Below are positions 62,531 to 64,000 of a DNA stretch of 64,000 bases, in pieces. Positions within the stretch are counted from its first letter, which is position 1, and every line of letters starts with the position of its first letter. The notes below the pieces were generated by a model. It saw only the letters and a program-made list of their open reading frames with translations, searched no databases and had not been told where the DNA came from. The stretch comes from Neobacillus mesonae (GTDB lineage: Bacteria > Bacillota > Bacilli > Paenibacillales > Paenibacillaceae), in NCBI GenBank assembly GCA_023715865.1, contig JAMBOW010000002.1, positions 806,001 to 870,000 on the forward strand, read 5' to 3'. Made by a program: the position numbers and the translations under genes.

Positions 62531-63268
62531 TTACCTCAGATATCCGCCATTATTGATATCAAACGTCGCACCTGTATAATGCTTAGATTTATCAGACAGC
62601 AAAAAGATAACCGTATCGGCAACGTCTTCCGGCAGTACAGGGGTTTGAATGAGCTGGTGGCTTAGATATTCTTTTTTTCTCCACTCGGGAATACTGTCCA
62701 TCATCGGTGTACCGACCATCGTCGGAGCAACTGCGTTCACTCTTATATAAGGTGAGAAGTTCATTGCACAGCTTTTGGTAAGACCGAGGATAGCTGCTTT
62801 CGATAAACCATAAATGGCGTCAGAGCTCCCTTCATGTCCCGAGACTGAAGATAGGTTAACAATGACCCCGTGATGCTTATTCTTGTATAGCTTTTTACCA
62901 AAAAGCTGTGAGAAGTAGATACATCCTTTGACATTAATATTAAGTACTCGATCTATCTCCTCTGTGTCATAGTCCATGATATTCTTTGCCAGATAAATGC
63001 CTGCATTATTTACCAACGCGTTGACCTCAATATGCTTATGCTCAATATATTCAAAAAATCGGGAGACTTGCTCATAACTGCTTACATCCACACTGTAGGT
63101 AAACAACCTTTTGTTATAGGGCTCAGGCATGGATTGCTTCAAATTGAAGAGGGACTCCTCATCTATATCACATGCTATAACTTCAGCTCCCTTAATTAAA
63201 CACTGCTTTACAACTTCTTTTCCGATTCCGGATGCTGCGCCTGTTACAATGACCTTTATATCTTTCAC
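62531..63268 (-). CDS. SDR family oxidoreductase
   Basis: A 245-residue short-chain dehydrogenase. It has the nucleotide-binding VTGAASGIGKEVVKQ, the acidic DIDEES pocket that favours NAD, NNAG (VNNAGIYLA), the catalytic Ser (NLSSVSGHEG), and Tyr-x3-Lys (YGLSKAAI). The C-terminal stretch TPMMDSIPEW and the usual GG end (DINNGGYLR) are present. Close types include 3-oxoacyl-ACP reductase-like enzymes, but the substrate is unknown. The start is a GTG after GGTGATG. Confidence 0.92.
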   Translation of the reverse strand: MKDIKVIVTGAASGIGKEVVKQCLIKGAEVIACDIDEESLFNLKQSMPEPYNKRLFTYSVDVSSYEQVSRFFEYIEHKHIEVNALVNNAGIYLAKNIMDYDTEEIDRVLNINVKGCIYFSQLFGKKLYKNKHHGVIVNLSSVSGHEGSSDAIYGLSKAAILGLTKSCAMNFSPYIRVNAVAPTMVGTPMMDSIPEWRKKEYLSHQLIQTPVLPEDVADTVIFLLSDKSKHYTGATFDINNGGYLR

Positions 63269-63528
63269 GAAACATCACCATCTTTCTCCTATTCCCATGA
63301 TCCTACTAATTAGTTAAAGTTCGTTGTCTCCTAATTTCTTCGCTCTATTTCCGCATGCCTTCATTGTACACCATTTGCAGTACCTGGTCTTGAGTAGTCA
63401 ACAAAACCCACTGGCAATCCTCCACAAGAACTTATATACTTCAAACAAAAAAAGCTGCATTACATGCGACTTCTAAAGTATTCCTGTTCTTGTCGTCTGA
63501 CATGTTACCGACAGGATATTTAACCCGT

Positions 63529-64000
63529 TTACGAAATCGCCTCATTTAGCAGCAGCTTTTGCAGCGAAACTACCACCATGTTGTGGTCTTCGTGGCCTTC
63601 AAGTCCGGAGACGGTAATCGTGCCGATCATCCCGACACCCTTAACGAAAATTGGGAAGCATCCCCCTTCGGCAGCATACTCCATTGGATCGACAAAAGCA
63701 TTATCCTGGACCGTTGTGTTCCAAGACTTCATAAGGACATGTATGTAATAAGAGCTATGTTCAAAATGATGGGCAACATTGATTTTACGCGCAATCCATC
63801 TGTCATGGCCTAAACCATTCTCATTCATTTTCGCGTGAAATAAGGTCATGCCATTCTTGCGAATGTCCACCGTAATCTGCTTTCCTTCGTCAAAGGCTTT
63901 GGACAAAATCAGCTGGCCGAGCTTGATGGCCGTATTGTTGCTGAACTCCGTAAATTGAAGCTCCTGCTCCTGACGAAGCAGATCGTTTAACAGCAAAGAA
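63529..64000 (-). CDS. UPF0303 / heme-degrading-domain family protein (5' end at window edge)
   Basis: At least 155 residues: LLRQEQELQFTEFSNNTAIK, LGQLILSKAFDEGKQITVDI, GHDRWIARKINVAHHFEHSS and YAAEGGCFPIFVKGVGMIGT. This is the GlcG/HbpS-like fold of the UPF0303 group, several of which are annotated as heme-degrading domain proteins; the activity is unproven here. The frame is open up to the right edge. A TTG at 63996 is in frame, but family members usually start a few residues earlier, so the start probably lies outside the window. Confidence 0.85.
   Translation of the reverse strand, partial: SLLLNDLLRQEQELQFTEFSNNTAIKLGQLILSKAFDEGKQITVDIRKNGMTLFHAKMNENGLGHDRWIARKINVAHHFEHSSYYIHVLMKSWNTTVQDNAFVDPMEYAAEGGCFPIFVKGVGMIGTITVSGLEGHEDHNMVVVSLQKLLLNEAIS

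Overview
The window reads as chromosome from an endospore-forming, low-to-moderate GC Firmicute, most like Paenibacillus. It carries the spore genes gpr and spoIIP, a gerA/gerB/gerC germinant-receptor operon, an HrcA/CIRCE heat-shock operon, and AGGAGG-type ribosome binding sites with frequent GTG and TTG starts. The order holA / rpsT / gpr - spoIIP - yqxA - lepA - hemW - hrcA - grpE - dnaK - dnaJ - prmA - rsmE - mtaB - yqeW matches the order known from Bacillus subtilis. No rRNA, tRNA, CRISPR array or intact insertion sequence was seen.

Region 1 (1-23.6 kb) is conserved core and is nearly all on the minus strand. Read in its own direction it holds an ECF sigma factor with its membrane anti-sigma factor, holA, a VOC-fold protein, the divergent rpsT, gpr, spoIIP, yqxA, lepA, hemW, a GNAT enzyme, and hrcA-grpE-dnaK-dnaJ behind a sigma-A promoter with a perfect CIRCE operator. 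Two small proteins follow, then prmA, an M50-type membrane protease, rsmE, mtaB, a NUDIX hydrolase, a convergent Na/Pi-type transporter and a PUA/SAM rRNA methyltransferase cut by the left edge.

Region 2 (24.2-30.7 kb, plus strand) has a multi-TM protein, a PadR regulator coupled to a SEDS (FtsW/RodA-like) membrane protein with a cytoplasmic prefix domain, and a gerA-gerB-gerC operon. The operon ends in a 56-residue one-TM protein that may be a D-type subunit.

Region 3 (30.7-51.2 kb) is accessory: short transcription units, many with their own terminators, and uneven base composition. It includes paiA beside a decayed paiB, a TetR/MFS divergent pair with two palindromic operators, a multi-PAS hybrid histidine kinase, a GntR-ABC operon of the YtrA type, a GC-richer MFS exporter, NUDIX and VOC enzymes, and a MerR/nitroreductase divergent pair. 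It also has a LytTR regulator fused to a degenerate ABC ATPase domain, next to an ABC transporter whose ATPase and permease form one reading frame. A short palindromic sequence recurs between genes, and a broken acetyltransferase lies at 51.0-51.2 kb.

Region 4 (51.4-64 kb) opens with a signalling cluster: a REC/winged-helix/BTAD response regulator, an unrecognised protein, and a 1036-residue sensor with two kinase modules around a receiver domain. It continues with a 1518-residue LPXTG surface protein (collagen-binding-type modules plus four SpaA/Cna-B repeats) convergent with a class D-like sortase that may anchor it. A GNAT enzyme with an anomalous start, an SDR oxidoreductase and a UPF0303-type protein cut by the right edge finish the window.
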